Assembly: GCF_002339505.1 (NCBI RefSeq)
Contig: NZ_DDJO01000012.1
Span: 34,627 to 98,626, forward strand
DNA from: Corynebacterium sp. UBA2622
Lineage (GTDB): Bacteria > Actinomycetota > Actinomycetes > Mycobacteriales > Mycobacteriaceae
DNA: 64,000 bases
Reading direction: 5' to 3'
The notes under the pieces were generated by a model. It saw nothing but the letters and a program-made list of their open reading frames with translations, did not search any database and had not been told where the DNA came from. Every line of letters begins with the position of its first letter. The first letter of the stretch is position 1. Positions 43,737 through 52,382 of the stretch are shown here, piece by piece. The position numbers were made by a program, and so were the translations under genes.

Positions 43737-44412
43737 CCGCCAGCCAGGCCAGCGTGAGCACCGCCGCCAGGCGGGTCACCCAGGCCAGCACCTGCAGGGC
43801 ACGCAGCACACCGACCTCCCGGCGCGCGGCGCCGACGGCCTCGGCGCGCGAATCCTCCGAGAGGCGGAAGAACCCGTCTGCCGGGCCGCCCGAGGTGGTC
43901 CAGGTCTCGTCGAGCACCCGGCCCGTGCGCCGCTCCAGGTCGAAGATGCGCTCGGCGTGGTAGCCGCCGTCGGAAATCTCGGCGCGGTACTTGTAGGTCT
44001 CCAGACCGGCGACGTTGCCGGGCCCGAGGTAGTCGGCCGGGACGGCCTCGAGCGCGAAGGGGTCGGAGTAGGGGTAGCTGCGCCGCTCCGGCTGGTACGG
44101 GAAGAAGTAGGTCAACCCGCCCCTGTCGCGGACGGGGAAGGTGGTGGCCACGTTGGCGGTGTAGGAGTCGCGGTGCTCGGTGCCGTCGATAAGCAGGCGC
44201 GCGTTGATGTCGACCTCGTCCTTCTTCGCCCCCCTGGTGAGCGTGAGCTCCTGCGCGTAGGGCACCGGCCCGTCGTAGGTGGAGGCGAAGAAACCCTCGT
44301 GGGGCAGGGCGCGCTGGGCGGAGATGACCACGGGCGCGATGAGGTTCAGGGCGAGGCAGGCGAGGAGGATGGTTGCCGCGATGCGCGCCCGCCTGACTCC
44401 TACAATGAACAC
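43717..44412 (-). CDS. DUF3068 membrane-anchored protein (Rv0227c-like), short form
   Basis: A 231-residue protein with an N-terminal membrane helix (RIAATILLACLALNLIAPVVI), an extracytoplasmic domain with the DUF3068 feature RGGLTYFFPYQPERRSYPYS and a following AVPADYLGPGNVAGLETYKY, and a C-terminal helix (LQVLAWVTRLAAVLTLAWLAV). Databases sometimes label this family 'porin PorA family', but it is unrelated to corynebacterial PorA. It is shorter than the mycobacterial member as I recall. The GTG start at 44412 has TATTGT (reverse complement of 44420-44425) seven bases upstream; both lie within the divergent tmaT gene. Confidence 0.78.
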   Translation of the reverse strand: MFIVGVRRARIAATILLACLALNLIAPVVISAQRALPHEGFFASTYDGPVPYAQELTLTRGAKKDEVDINARLLIDGTEHRDSYTANVATTFPVRDRGGLTYFFPYQPERRSYPYSDPFALEAVPADYLGPGNVAGLETYKYRAEISDGGYHAERIFDLERRTGRVLDETWTTSGGPADGFFRLSEDSRAEAVGAARREVGVLRALQVLAWVTRLAAVLTLAWLAVAFARR

Positions 44413-44425
44413 ATCAGAAACAATA
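44401..44425. promoter_or_regulatory. Reciprocal -10 boxes of tmaT and the DUF3068 gene
   Basis: TACAAT (44401-44406) points right and would place a transcript start at 44413. TATTGT on the other strand (44420-44425) points left with a seven-base gap to GTG 44412. Each -10 box lies inside the coding sequence of the opposite gene, and there is no spacer between the two genes. Confidence 0.55.
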
Positions 44426-45510
44426 ACCTACTGCCGGAACTCGAGGGCCTGCGCGCGGTGGCCTCCCTCGGGATCCTCGTGACGCACGTGGCGTTCCAGA
44501 CCGCCACCGATTCAGCGGTCCTCGCCCGCTTCGACTACTTCGTCGCGGTCTTCTTCGCGCTCTCCGCGTTCCTGCTCTCCCGCGGTGCACCGCGCTCCGG
44601 TTATTACAGCCGCCGCTTCGCGCGCATCGCTCCCGCCTACGTCGTCTGCGTGACCGTCGTCGCCCTCGCCCTGCCCGAGCTTTCGCTTCTCGACGCTCCC
44701 ACATTCCTCGCCAACCTCTTCCTCGTCCAGATTTACGTGCCCCATGCCCTGGTGGCGGGGCTGACGCAGATGTGGTCCCTGTGCGTGGAGGTGGCCTTCT
44801 ACATCGTCCTGCCGCTCTACCTCGCGCGGGGGCGGCGGGGGCGGCAGGTGCTGCTCGCGGTGGCCCTGCCCGTCTCCCTCGCCTGGCCGTGGCTCGTCAG
44901 CTCCGTGAACTGGGTGAACATGCAGATCTGGCCGCCCTCCTACGTCCCGTGGTTTGCGGTGGGCCTGGTGTGCGCGGAGCTCGAGCGGGCGGGTGTGGCG
45001 TGGCGCGCGCCCGGGTGGGTGCGCTGGCCTGTCGCGCTGCTGGCACTGCCCCTCGCCTGGCTGGGGGGAACGCTCGGTCCGCAGGGCCTGGCGCACCCCA
45101 GCCCCGCGGAGTTCAACGTGCGGATCCTCATCGGCGCGGCATTCGCCGCCGTACTCGTGGCCCCCTTCGCGCTCGGCCCCCGCGACGCCGGGGTGCTGGC
45201 CTCCCCGGCCATGACGCACCTCGGCCGGTGGTCCTACTCCATCTTCCTGTGGCACGTCGCCGTGCTCTCCTTCGCGTTCCCGGTGCTCGGGATCCGCGTG
45301 TTCACGGGACACTTCCTTCCGGTGGCTGCGTTCACCGCCGTGGCCAGCGTGGCCGTCGCCTACGTCTCCTACGAGCTCGTCGAGGTTCCCGGGGCGCGTC
45401 TGGTGAGGCGGGCGGGTGACCGCCTGGGGCGGCAGGTGCGTGGGATGCGGCAGGGTCGGCGTCGGGAAGCGCCAGCGCCGCGAGGGCGGCACAGCCTGCA
45501 ACGAGTGTGA
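44413..45510 (+). CDS. tmaT: Acyltransferase-3 family protein, TmaT-like
   Basis: TmaT acetylates trehalose monomycolate, a step needed for its efficient export by the MmpL transporter. The protein has the acyltransferase-3/OafA start ELEGLRAVASLGILVTHVAF with the catalytic-type His, SGYYSRRFARIAPAY, QMWSLCVEVAFYIVLPLYLA, and about ten membrane helices. No ATG, GTG or TTG lies in frame before the conserved EGLRAV motif. The in-frame codon at the predicted transcript start is ATC (44413), six bases after TACAAT; CTG 44431 is another choice. ATG 44405 is out of frame, so a one-base error is also possible. The 3' end overlaps aftD antisense by 179 bases. Synteny with Rv0228 supports the name. 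Confidence 0.82.
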   Translation: MRNNNLLPELEGLRAVASLGILVTHVAFQTATDSAVLARFDYFVAVFFALSAFLLSRGAPRSGYYSRRFARIAPAYVVCVTVVALALPELSLLDAPTFLANLFLVQIYVPHALVAGLTQMWSLCVEVAFYIVLPLYLARGRRGRQVLLAVALPVSLAWPWLVSSVNWVNMQIWPPSYVPWFAVGLVCAELERAGVAWRAPGWVRWPVALLALPLAWLGGTLGPQGLAHPSPAEFNVRILIGAAFAAVLVAPFALGPRDAGVLASPAMTHLGRWSYSIFLWHVAVLSFAFPVLGIRVFTGHFLPVAAFTAVASVAVAYVSYELVEVPGARLVRRAGDRLGRQVRGMRQGRRREAPAPRGRHSLQRV

Positions 45511-48445
45511 GCACCGAATCCCCCGCGTAGTTCTCCTGCGGCCACGGTGCCCGCGCCAGCCAGAGGCCGATGAACGCGGCTGCACCCGCGGTCAGCGCGC
45601 GCGATGGGATGAGGGTGGTGCGCCGGATGGCCCACACGGCGGCCGCGCCTGCGGCGCCGGGGGCGAGGCCCACCACGGCTGCCCCGGCCAGCGGGAACAC
45701 CCGGGCGGCGGCGCCCGACGCGCGCGGGGTCCAGGGCCCCCCGCGGCGCCAGGGCACGAGGAGACAGCCCGCGACGGTGAGCACCGAGACACCGCCGCCG
45801 AGAAGAAGGCTCACCCGGTACGGGGTCTCGCCGGCGAACGTCATGGAGAAGTCACCGCCCACACCGGCGGGGACGCGGAAGGCCTGCATCCCGGCATCGA
45901 GACGCTCCGGCTCGAGGGCGACACCCCCCACGCTCGCGCGCAGGCCGTCGTTGTAGGCGCGGGTGGTGAGGATGTGCCGCTCGCCGGACGCAGGGGAGAC
46001 TGTGCCCCCGAACGGTGCCCACCCGGCGCCGGGAGTGGCGCGGCTGAGCATGAGGGTCTCCGCATCGGTGAGCACCTCGTGGGTGCCGGACTCCAGGTGC
46101 ACGGTGCCCTCGGCCCGGACCCCGTCGACGGTGGCCGGGTGGGAGAGGCGCCACTCGCCCGGCTGCGCGGTGGTGAACCGCCGTTGCAGGACGTCCGTGG
46201 CGGGGAAGACCCGCTGGAAGAAGTAGGTGTCCGCCGTGCCGGGTACGTCGACGATGCGGCGCACCCCGGTGTCGAGCTCGGCGATGCCGACGGGCTGGGT
46301 GAGCGTGACCCGGATTGTTCCCCCCGGCGCGCTGAGGGTGCGCGGCTCCCCGGCGACCAGGGAGACTTCCTCGCCGCTGCCCTGCCCGCCGGCCCCCACG
46401 AGGACGGTGGTGTCCTCCGTGGCGGTGATGGTGGCGCGCCCGCCCTCCACGCTCGCCTCGATCCACGCGTGCGTGTCGCCCGGGGCCGGCCACCACGCGG
46501 TGTCCGCCAGACCGTCAAAGGCTGCGGTGAGCGAGCGTGAGGGGATGGCGCCGCCGAAGGCCGTCGCGTCGGCCGCGGAGCTCGAGGCGCGCGCGCTGCC
46601 ATCCTGGGCCACCCCTGTGGGCGTGCCCGCGGAGGGGTAGTCCTTCAGGCGGTTGCGCACGTCCGCTCCCTCGGAGATGTTGTGCAGCTGCGCGGAGACC
46701 GGGGAGTCGAGCGTGCCGTAGTTGCGCGCCGCGAGCGCGGGGGTGTCGGTCACGATGTCCGGGTCCTCCCCGCCCAGGCGGGCCGGGAAGTAGCCCAGCT
46801 CCCGGTAGAGCAGGGGCAGCACCTCACCGCCGCCGTCGACGCGCACCGGATCGTCGCCGGTGATCATCATCCCGCGCGCGGGGTCGAGCATGTAGATGTC
46901 GATGCTGCCGAAGCTCACAGCCGGTTCCCCCAGGCCGGGGGGTACGTTCCCCGTCCCGGGCTGGCCCTCCCGGGGCTCCGCGGAGGCGGGTTCAAGGTCG
47001 TGGCGCACGAGCACCGCGCCCACGCCGATGGAGCGCAGTGCCTCGGCGTGGACCACCCCGGCCTGGCCGTCCAGGCCGCGGATCGCCTCCGGGTCGACCA
47101 GCGGGATCGCGTCGCGCACGGCGAAGGGCGCGGATGTGACGGCCTGGATCGGCTCGTCGCGGGTCCAGCCCCAGTCCTGCCGCGCGAAGGAAGCCGGCGG
47201 AACCACCACGGTTCGGGTCCCGGCGGCGTGCTCGTCGAGCCACTCGCCCGCGGCCACCCAGTCGGGTGACACCGCGGTCCACGTGCCCTGCGGCAGCAGG
47301 CGCAGCGACCACGCCGGGGCGAGCGCGACCACCGCGGCGGACACCACCCCCACGACGACGGGGCGGCGGGCCCGGGAGAGCACCCACCCCGCCCCCAGCG
47401 CCAGCGGGAGGCGCACCAGGGGGTCCAGCTTGTGCAGGTTGCGGAAGGGCGCGAGGGGGCCGTCGTAAAGCGGGAGCAGGTGATGGGCCGTGCCGAGAAC
47501 AATGAAACCGGTGCTCAGCAGCACCACCAGGTAACCCCGCCACGGCATGTCCCGCCGGGCCAGGCCGGCGAGACCCGCGGCGGCGACGGCCATGGTGGCG
47601 AGGATGAACACCGGCTCAGAGACCAGCAGGAAGCCCGCGGTGCGCTCGGTGTCCACGAAGGGTGCCCAGCTGGTGGTTCCGCGCAGGATTTCGGCGGGGT
47701 TGAGCCAGTGGGTGGTGACGAAGGCCGACTCGATGAACTCCGTGAACGGCGGGGAGTAGCGGCCCAGCACGAGCAGCGGCCCGATCCACCAGGCGCTGAC
47801 CAGGACCGTGCCGGCGCTCCACGCGCCCAAACGGGCCCATTCGCGGCGCCACGCCAACAGAAGGAACGCCGGCACGCAGGCGAGGATGGTGGCGGTGGCG
47901 TTGACGGCACCCATCAGGGCGACCGGGATGAGCGCGGCGGGCACATTGGGGCGGCGGTGGAGCAGCGGCAGAAGGGTCCACGGGACGAGCGCGACGGGCC
48001 AGGCCTCCGAGGAGATCGCGGTGAGGGTGGTGAGAATGCGCGGGCTCAGCGCATAGAGCGCCGCCGCGACCACGGGCGGAACCGTGCCGGGGAGCCCGAT
48101 GCGGCGCGCAAGGAGGAGGGTTCCCGAGTAAGCGACACAGAGCAGCAGACTCCACCACAGCCGCTGCAGCACCCAGTCCGGCAGCGGGAGCAGGAAGAAC
48201 GGACCCTGCGGAAAGAGATAACCGTAGGCCTGGTTCTGGATCTGGCCCAGGGTGAACTGGTCGGAGTAGGCGTGCGTGGCGCGGTGGAGGAAGGCCGCGG
48301 GGTCCTGAGTGAGGTCGAACTTCGTGTCCGCGCTAACCCGGCCGGGCGGCTGAAGGAAGGCGAGGAGGGTGAGGGCGACCCACCCGAGCCAGTGCTCGCG
48401 CGGGGGGCCCGGGGTCAGGAGCCGGCGGGGCCGGGGGGCGCGCAC
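45332..48445 (-). CDS. aftD: Arabinofuranosyltransferase AftD
   Basis: A large membrane enzyme (1037 residues) that adds alpha-(1->3) arabinose branches in arabinan. The N-terminal GT-C region has about eleven helices, with an early periplasmic loop holding SADTKFDLTQDPAAFLHRAT (acidic residues as in the AftD family) and HAYSDQFTLGQIQNQAYGYLFP. A long extracytoplasmic C-terminal half with beta-rich sequence follows, then a helix group and an Arg-rich tail. M. tuberculosis AftD is about 1400 residues, so this is a shorter form. The GTG at 48445 lies 13 bases after the DUF2613 stop. The last ~59 codons overlap tmaT on the other strand. Confidence 0.9.
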   Translation of the reverse strand: MRAPRPRRLLTPGPPREHWLGWVALTLLAFLQPPGRVSADTKFDLTQDPAAFLHRATHAYSDQFTLGQIQNQAYGYLFPQGPFFLLPLPDWVLQRLWWSLLLCVAYSGTLLLARRIGLPGTVPPVVAAALYALSPRILTTLTAISSEAWPVALVPWTLLPLLHRRPNVPAALIPVALMGAVNATATILACVPAFLLLAWRREWARLGAWSAGTVLVSAWWIGPLLVLGRYSPPFTEFIESAFVTTHWLNPAEILRGTTSWAPFVDTERTAGFLLVSEPVFILATMAVAAAGLAGLARRDMPWRGYLVVLLSTGFIVLGTAHHLLPLYDGPLAPFRNLHKLDPLVRLPLALGAGWVLSRARRPVVVGVVSAAVVALAPAWSLRLLPQGTWTAVSPDWVAAGEWLDEHAAGTRTVVVPPASFARQDWGWTRDEPIQAVTSAPFAVRDAIPLVDPEAIRGLDGQAGVVHAEALRSIGVGAVLVRHDLEPASAEPREGQPGTGNVPPGLGEPAVSFGSIDIYMLDPARGMMITGDDPVRVDGGGEVLPLLYRELGYFPARLGGEDPDIVTDTPALAARNYGTLDSPVSAQLHNISEGADVRNRLKDYPSAGTPTGVAQDGSARASSSAADATAFGGAIPSRSLTAAFDGLADTAWWPAPGDTHAWIEASVEGGRATITATEDTTVLVGAGGQGSGEEVSLVAGEPRTLSAPGGTIRVTLTQPVGIAELDTGVRRIVDVPGTADTYFFQRVFPATDVLQRRFTTAQPGEWRLSHPATVDGVRAEGTVHLESGTHEVLTDAETLMLSRATPGAGWAPFGGTVSPASGERHILTTRAYNDGLRASVGGVALEPERLDAGMQAFRVPAGVGGDFSMTFAGETPYRVSLLLGGGVSVLTVAGCLLVPWRRGGPWTPRASGAAARVFPLAGAAVVGLAPGAAGAAAVWAIRRTTLIPSRALTAGAAAFIGLWLARAPWPQENYAGDSVLTLVAGCAALAALALPDADPAASHAPAAPGGHPPASPDAPREPRRARRRRRRRPRWPRR

Positions 48446-48458
48446 GCGGGGTCGCCGT

Positions 48459-48656
48459 CTACTGGCGGGAGCCGTACTCCGAGCCGCCGAGAACAGCCTG
48501 GTCGGCCGGCACGGCGTTGCCGGCGGGGACGCTGTTCTGACCCGAGAACGCGCTAATGCCGATCACGCCGACGGCTCCGAGCACGGTGCCGACGACGATG
48601 CTGGCCACCAGGGGGGAGATGGCGCGCCGGGCGGGGGGCTGGGTCACGTGCGACAT
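48459..48656 (-). CDS. DUF2613-type small membrane protein (Rv0236A-like)
   Basis: A 65-residue protein with one membrane helix (SPLVASIVVGTVLGAVGVIG) followed by a small extracytoplasmic tail (NSVPAGNAVPADQAVLGGSE). It fits DUF2613, whose mycobacterial member Rv0236A is also directly upstream of aftD, so it may assist AftD. ATG 48656 has TAAGCT (reverse complement of 48664-48669) seven bases upstream, suggesting a leaderless start. It forms an operon with aftD. Confidence 0.85.
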   Translation of the reverse strand: MSHVTQPPARRAISPLVASIVVGTVLGAVGVIGISAFSGQNSVPAGNAVPADQAVLGGSEYGSRQ

Positions 48657-48764
48657 GCTCGAAAGCTTAGCAGCGGGGCACACGTGCACGGGTTAAGTAC
48701 AGTGGAGACGTTTCCGGGCGGTGTCGTCCAGCACCGGAGGGCCGAGGTGGGGGAGGTGAGCGGA

Positions 48765-49982
48765 ATGGGGCATGGTGGTGCTCTCGCAGCGGGTGCGCGC
48801 GGTGCGGCACTCGCCGCCGTATGCGCGGCCGTGTTCGCCGCCTCGCTCGCGGCGTGCTCCCCCTCGCGCGATGCCGGCTCCCCGGCCCCGGGTGGGACGG
48901 ACACCGCCGTGTCCCAGCCCCGGGTGGAGGACCCGAGCCCCAGCCCCCAGACCGCGCCCGCCCCGCCGGTGACGCCCTCGGCCGAGCAGCGCGTGCCCGC
49001 GGATCTGCGTGCCCGCGTCGCCTCCCTCATGGTGGTGGGCGTGGCCAACTACGACCAGGCCCGGGCCGCACTCGACCAGGGTGTCGGAGGCCTCGTCATC
49101 CCCTCCTGGGCGGACCCGGGGCTGCTCACCGAGGAGGGGCGCAACATCAATGCGCTGCGCGCCGAGTACCGGCGGCCCTTCTCGGTGGCCATCGATTTCG
49201 AGGGCGGCCGGGTGCAGCGCCACACGGAGGTGTTCGGCGGCTGGATGACGCCGGGTGATCTCGCCCACCAGCCGCCCGAGGTGATCCGGGGCAGCGGTTA
49301 CGACATCGGCCGCTCCCTGCGTGCCCACGGTGTGAACGTGGATTACGCGCCGCTGCTCGACCTCGACGTCAACAACCTCGCCATCGTCGGTGACCGGGCC
49401 TTCAGCGACGATCCCGCCGAGGTCGAGCGGGTGGCCACCCTCTTCTCCCAGGGGCTCGTCGACGCCGGCGTCACCCCCACCTTCAAGCACTTCCCGGGGC
49501 ACGGCCGCGCCTCCGGCGACACGCACCTCGCTCTCGCGGTGACCCCGCCGCTCGAGGATGTGCGGGGGCTGGACATGCTGCCCTACGGGCCGGTGCTCCA
49601 CGCCTTCCCCCGCGCCAGCGTGATGATGGGCCACATGATCGTGCCCGGTCTGGGTGCCGAGGGCGTGCCGAGCTCGCTCAACCCCGAGGCCTACCGCATC
49701 CTGCGCGACGGCGACTACCCGGGCGGCGCGCCCTTCGACGGGGTGGTGGTCACCGACGACCTGTCCGGCATGCGGGGCATCCTCGACTACCGGCCCACTC
49801 CGGAGGCGGTCAAGGGCGCCATCGCATCCGGCGCCGACCAGGCGCTGTGGTCCTCCGGCGCCGACGTGCCCTACATCATCGACCTCGTCACCGCCGCGGT
49901 CGCCTCGGGGGAGATCCCCGCCTGGCGCATCGACACCGCCGCGGTGCGTACGCAGCAGCAGCTTATCGACGTCGGCCTCTAG
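48765..49982 (+). CDS. Glycoside hydrolase family 3 lipoprotein (LpqI/NagZ-like beta-N-acetylglucosaminidase)
   Basis: A 405-residue secreted enzyme. The signal peptide ends in a lipobox (AASLAAC), then a Pro/Ser-rich linker, then a single GH3 TIM barrel. Visible motifs are FEGGRVQRHTEVFGGW, the family signature FKHFPGHGRASGDTHLAL with the catalytic His and Asp dyad region, and the nucleophile Asp in VVVTDDLSGMRGI. Such enzymes remove N-acetylglucosamine from muropeptides. It is the counterpart of LpqI (Rv0237), which also follows aftD. ATG 48765 has GGGAGG at good spacing; a GTG three codons earlier is possible. Confidence 0.92.
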   Translation: MGHGGALAAGARGAALAAVCAAVFAASLAACSPSRDAGSPAPGGTDTAVSQPRVEDPSPSPQTAPAPPVTPSAEQRVPADLRARVASLMVVGVANYDQARAALDQGVGGLVIPSWADPGLLTEEGRNINALRAEYRRPFSVAIDFEGGRVQRHTEVFGGWMTPGDLAHQPPEVIRGSGYDIGRSLRAHGVNVDYAPLLDLDVNNLAIVGDRAFSDDPAEVERVATLFSQGLVDAGVTPTFKHFPGHGRASGDTHLALAVTPPLEDVRGLDMLPYGPVLHAFPRASVMMGHMIVPGLGAEGVPSSLNPEAYRILRDGDYPGGAPFDGVVVTDDLSGMRGILDYRPTPEAVKGAIASGADQALWSSGADVPYIIDLVTAAVASGEIPAWRIDTAAVRTQQQLIDVGL

Positions 49983-50064
49983 CCTCCCGGTGCCTCCCGG
50001 TGCCCGTCGGCGGCCCCGGGGCCACTGCTGGGCACTTTCCCGGGCCTCGATTACCCTGGTGCGG

Positions 50065-51759
50065 GTGACTACGGTAAAGGCAACTTCGCGCGGCCGGAAA
50101 AGCGGCAGCCGCGCCGGGAAGATCACCCTCGCGGTGATCGTGGGCATCTTTGCCGTTCTCCTGGCGATCTACCTCGCCGACCTCGCGATGAACCGCGGCA
50201 ACGTTCCCCGCGGTACGACGGTCGGCGGCGTCTCCATCGGCGGGATGTCCGGTGACGACGCCGCCGCCAAGCTGGAGCGCGAGCTCGGCTCCACCGCCGA
50301 CAAGCCGGTGACGGTCCGAGCCGCGGACAAGAGCGCGCAGTTCGTGCCGTCCCAGGTCGGCCTCGGGCTCGACTGGCGCGCCACCGTGGCCTCGGCCGGC
50401 ACCGAACCCGCCAACCCCGTCTCCCGCCTGCGCAACGCGCTGCACTCCCACGAGGTCGACGTGGTTCCCACCGTGGACGACGCGGCGCTGAGCCCGGAGC
50501 TCGACCGCCTGGGCGCGGAGCTGCACAAGGACCCCGTCGACGGTTCGGTGAGCCTCGAGGGGGGCCGCGCGAACGTGGTCGACCCCATCCTCGGCCAGGA
50601 TGTTGAGCGCGCCGACCTGAAGGAGCGCGTGACCACTGGCTGGCTCAACCCGGACGGCGTCGAAGTTGATCCGAAACCCGTGCAGCCGGTCATCAACGAC
50701 GGCGTGATCAAGGCCGCCATGGACGGCCCCGTCAAGGCGGCCCTCTCCGGCCCCCTGACGGTCCACGGCCATGACGGGGTCGACGGTGTGGTCTCCAAGG
50801 ACCAGATGGGGGAGATCCTCCAGTTCCTCAACGTGGAGGGGCGCATCGCCCCGGAGGTCAACCGTGATCGCCTCGGGGAAATCCTCGGCGAGCAGCTCGC
50901 CCCGACCGTGACAAAGATGAAGAACGCCCGCGTTCTTCCGGGCGGCGGCGTTGAACCCAGCGTGGACGGCACTGAAATCGACTGGGATGCGACCCTCGAC
51001 GGCCTCGACAACCGCCTCATCGGTTCCGGCCAGCGCACCTGGGACGCAACATACAAGCCGGTGCCTGCGGACTTCACCACGGAAAAGGCGCAGCATGCCA
51101 CCTTCGACGAGGTGGTGGGCACCTTCACCACCGGAGGCTTCAGCTCCGCCTCGGGCACGAACATCCGCCTGGTGGCCAACACAGTCAACGGAGCCATCGT
51201 CAACCCCGGCGAGACCTTCTCCCTCAACGGCTACACCGGTCCCCGCGGCACCGCCCAGGGCTACGTAGAGTCCGGCATCATCCTGGAGGGCCACGCCGAC
51301 AAGGCCGTCGGCGGCGGCATCTCACAGTTCGCCACCACCCTCTACAACGCTGCCTACTTCGCGGGCATGACGGACGTGGCGCACACCCCCCACTCCTACT
51401 ACATTTCCCGCTACCCGGCGGGCCGTGAGGCCACCGTCTACGAAGGCGCGATCGACCTGCAGTTCCGCAACGACTCGCCCTACCCGGTGAAGATCACCAC
51501 CAGCGCGGGCGACAGCGACGTGACCGTTAACCTCATGGGTGTGAAGACGGTCAACGTCGAGTCCATCAACGGCGGGCGCTGGGCGGAGACCTCCCCCCAG
51601 CCGCGCACGATCTCCGGGGCGAGCTGCTCGCCCTCGGGCGGCGCGCCGGGCTTCACCACCTCCGACACCCGCGTCATCTCGGACCTGGCGGGCAACGTCA
51701 TCTCGCGCCAGACCCAGGCCACCGTGTACGACCCCCAACCGATCATCCGCTGCGGGTAG
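50065..51759 (+). CDS. VanW-domain cell-envelope protein
   Basis: A 564-residue protein with one N-terminal membrane helix (GKITLAVIVGIFAVLLAIYL) after a basic cytoplasmic stretch, two peptidoglycan-binding-like repeats in the first half (for example VGGVSIGGMSGDDAAAKLER), and a C-terminal VanW domain with NPGETFSLNGYTGPRG, GGGISQFATTLYNAAYFAGM and HSYYISRYPAGREATVY. VanW-domain proteins are envelope proteins of unclear activity. The GTG at 50065 is supported by TACCCT (50052-50057) seven bases upstream. It follows the GH3 gene in the same direction but has its own promoter signal. Confidence 0.85.
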   Translation: MTTVKATSRGRKSGSRAGKITLAVIVGIFAVLLAIYLADLAMNRGNVPRGTTVGGVSIGGMSGDDAAAKLERELGSTADKPVTVRAADKSAQFVPSQVGLGLDWRATVASAGTEPANPVSRLRNALHSHEVDVVPTVDDAALSPELDRLGAELHKDPVDGSVSLEGGRANVVDPILGQDVERADLKERVTTGWLNPDGVEVDPKPVQPVINDGVIKAAMDGPVKAALSGPLTVHGHDGVDGVVSKDQMGEILQFLNVEGRIAPEVNRDRLGEILGEQLAPTVTKMKNARVLPGGGVEPSVDGTEIDWDATLDGLDNRLIGSGQRTWDATYKPVPADFTTEKAQHATFDEVVGTFTTGGFSSASGTNIRLVANTVNGAIVNPGETFSLNGYTGPRGTAQGYVESGIILEGHADKAVGGGISQFATTLYNAAYFAGMTDVAHTPHSYYISRYPAGREATVYEGAIDLQFRNDSPYPVKITTSAGDSDVTVNLMGVKTVNVESINGGRWAETSPQPRTISGASCSPSGGAPGFTTSDTRVISDLAGNVISRQTQATVYDPQPIIRCG

Positions 51760-51803
51760 GCCACGGCGGCGGGGCGCGGCGGCTGGGCCGCTATAGTGGC
51801 GCC

Positions 51804-52307
51804 ATGAACGCAACCGACACTGTCCACGATCTCGTCGAACGCACCCGTTTCTCCCTCGGCCAGCTCCCGGAGCTCGATGCCGCCGCCCTCAACGCCCACC
51901 CCGGGGGCCACCCCAACTCGGCGGCGTGGCTGCTGTGGCACACCGGCCGCGAGCTTGACATGCAGCTGTCTGCCCTGTCCTCCGCGGAGGAGGTATGGGT
52001 TGCCGGGGGCTTCCGCGACCGTCTCGCCCTGGGTGAGATTGGCGACACCATGGGCTACGGCCATACCCCCGATCAGGCCCGCGCCATCGGAGTGGACGAC
52101 GCATCGCTCGTCACCGCGTACATCTCCGCCGTGCTCGACCGGGTGGACGGCTACGCCGCCGCCACCGCCGATTCCGCCTGGGACGAGGCCGTTGACCAGT
52201 ACGAGGGGGAGGACGTCTCGCGCCAGGCGCGCGTGACCTCCATCCTCATCGACGCGCTCGAGCACATCGCCCAGGCCGCCTACATCGGGGGAATGACCGG
52301 ACACTAA
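51804..52307 (+). CDS. DinB-superfamily protein (mycothiol-dependent type)
   Basis: A 167-residue, all-helical protein with the DinB/DUF664 metal-ligand pattern: His in LLWHTGRELDMQL and a late His in ALEHIAQAAYIGGM. An early Gly/His/Pro segment is also present. The family includes mycothiol- and bacillithiol-dependent transferases and detoxification enzymes; the substrate here is unknown. TATAGT at 51792-51797 lies exactly six bases before the ATG, one of the best leaderless promoters in the window. Confidence 0.82.
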   Translation: MNATDTVHDLVERTRFSLGQLPELDAAALNAHPGGHPNSAAWLLWHTGRELDMQLSALSSAEEVWVAGGFRDRLALGEIGDTMGYGHTPDQARAIGVDDASLVTAYISAVLDRVDGYAAATADSAWDEAVDQYEGEDVSRQARVTSILIDALEHIAQAAYIGGMTGH

Positions 52308-52349
52308 CCGGGCGCAATCCCCACCCGAGCGGGGTTATCCGCGTTTTAG

Positions 52350-52382
52350 TTGCACAGGTGGCTCAACTGTAGGTTTAGACCC
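52350..52382 (+). promoter_or_regulatory. Promoter of the GntP-type permease gene
   Basis: TAGGTT (52370-52375) lies seven bases before the ATG. It is preceded by an inverted repeat AGTTG-N11-CAACT that overlaps the region where RNA polymerase binds, a candidate operator for sugar-acid control. Confidence 0.45.

Noticed and set aside
44405..44479. ATG 44405 as the start of tmaT
   Set aside because: It is in a different frame from the acyltransferase sequence and runs into a stop soon after. It could be the start only if a base is missing from the sequence.
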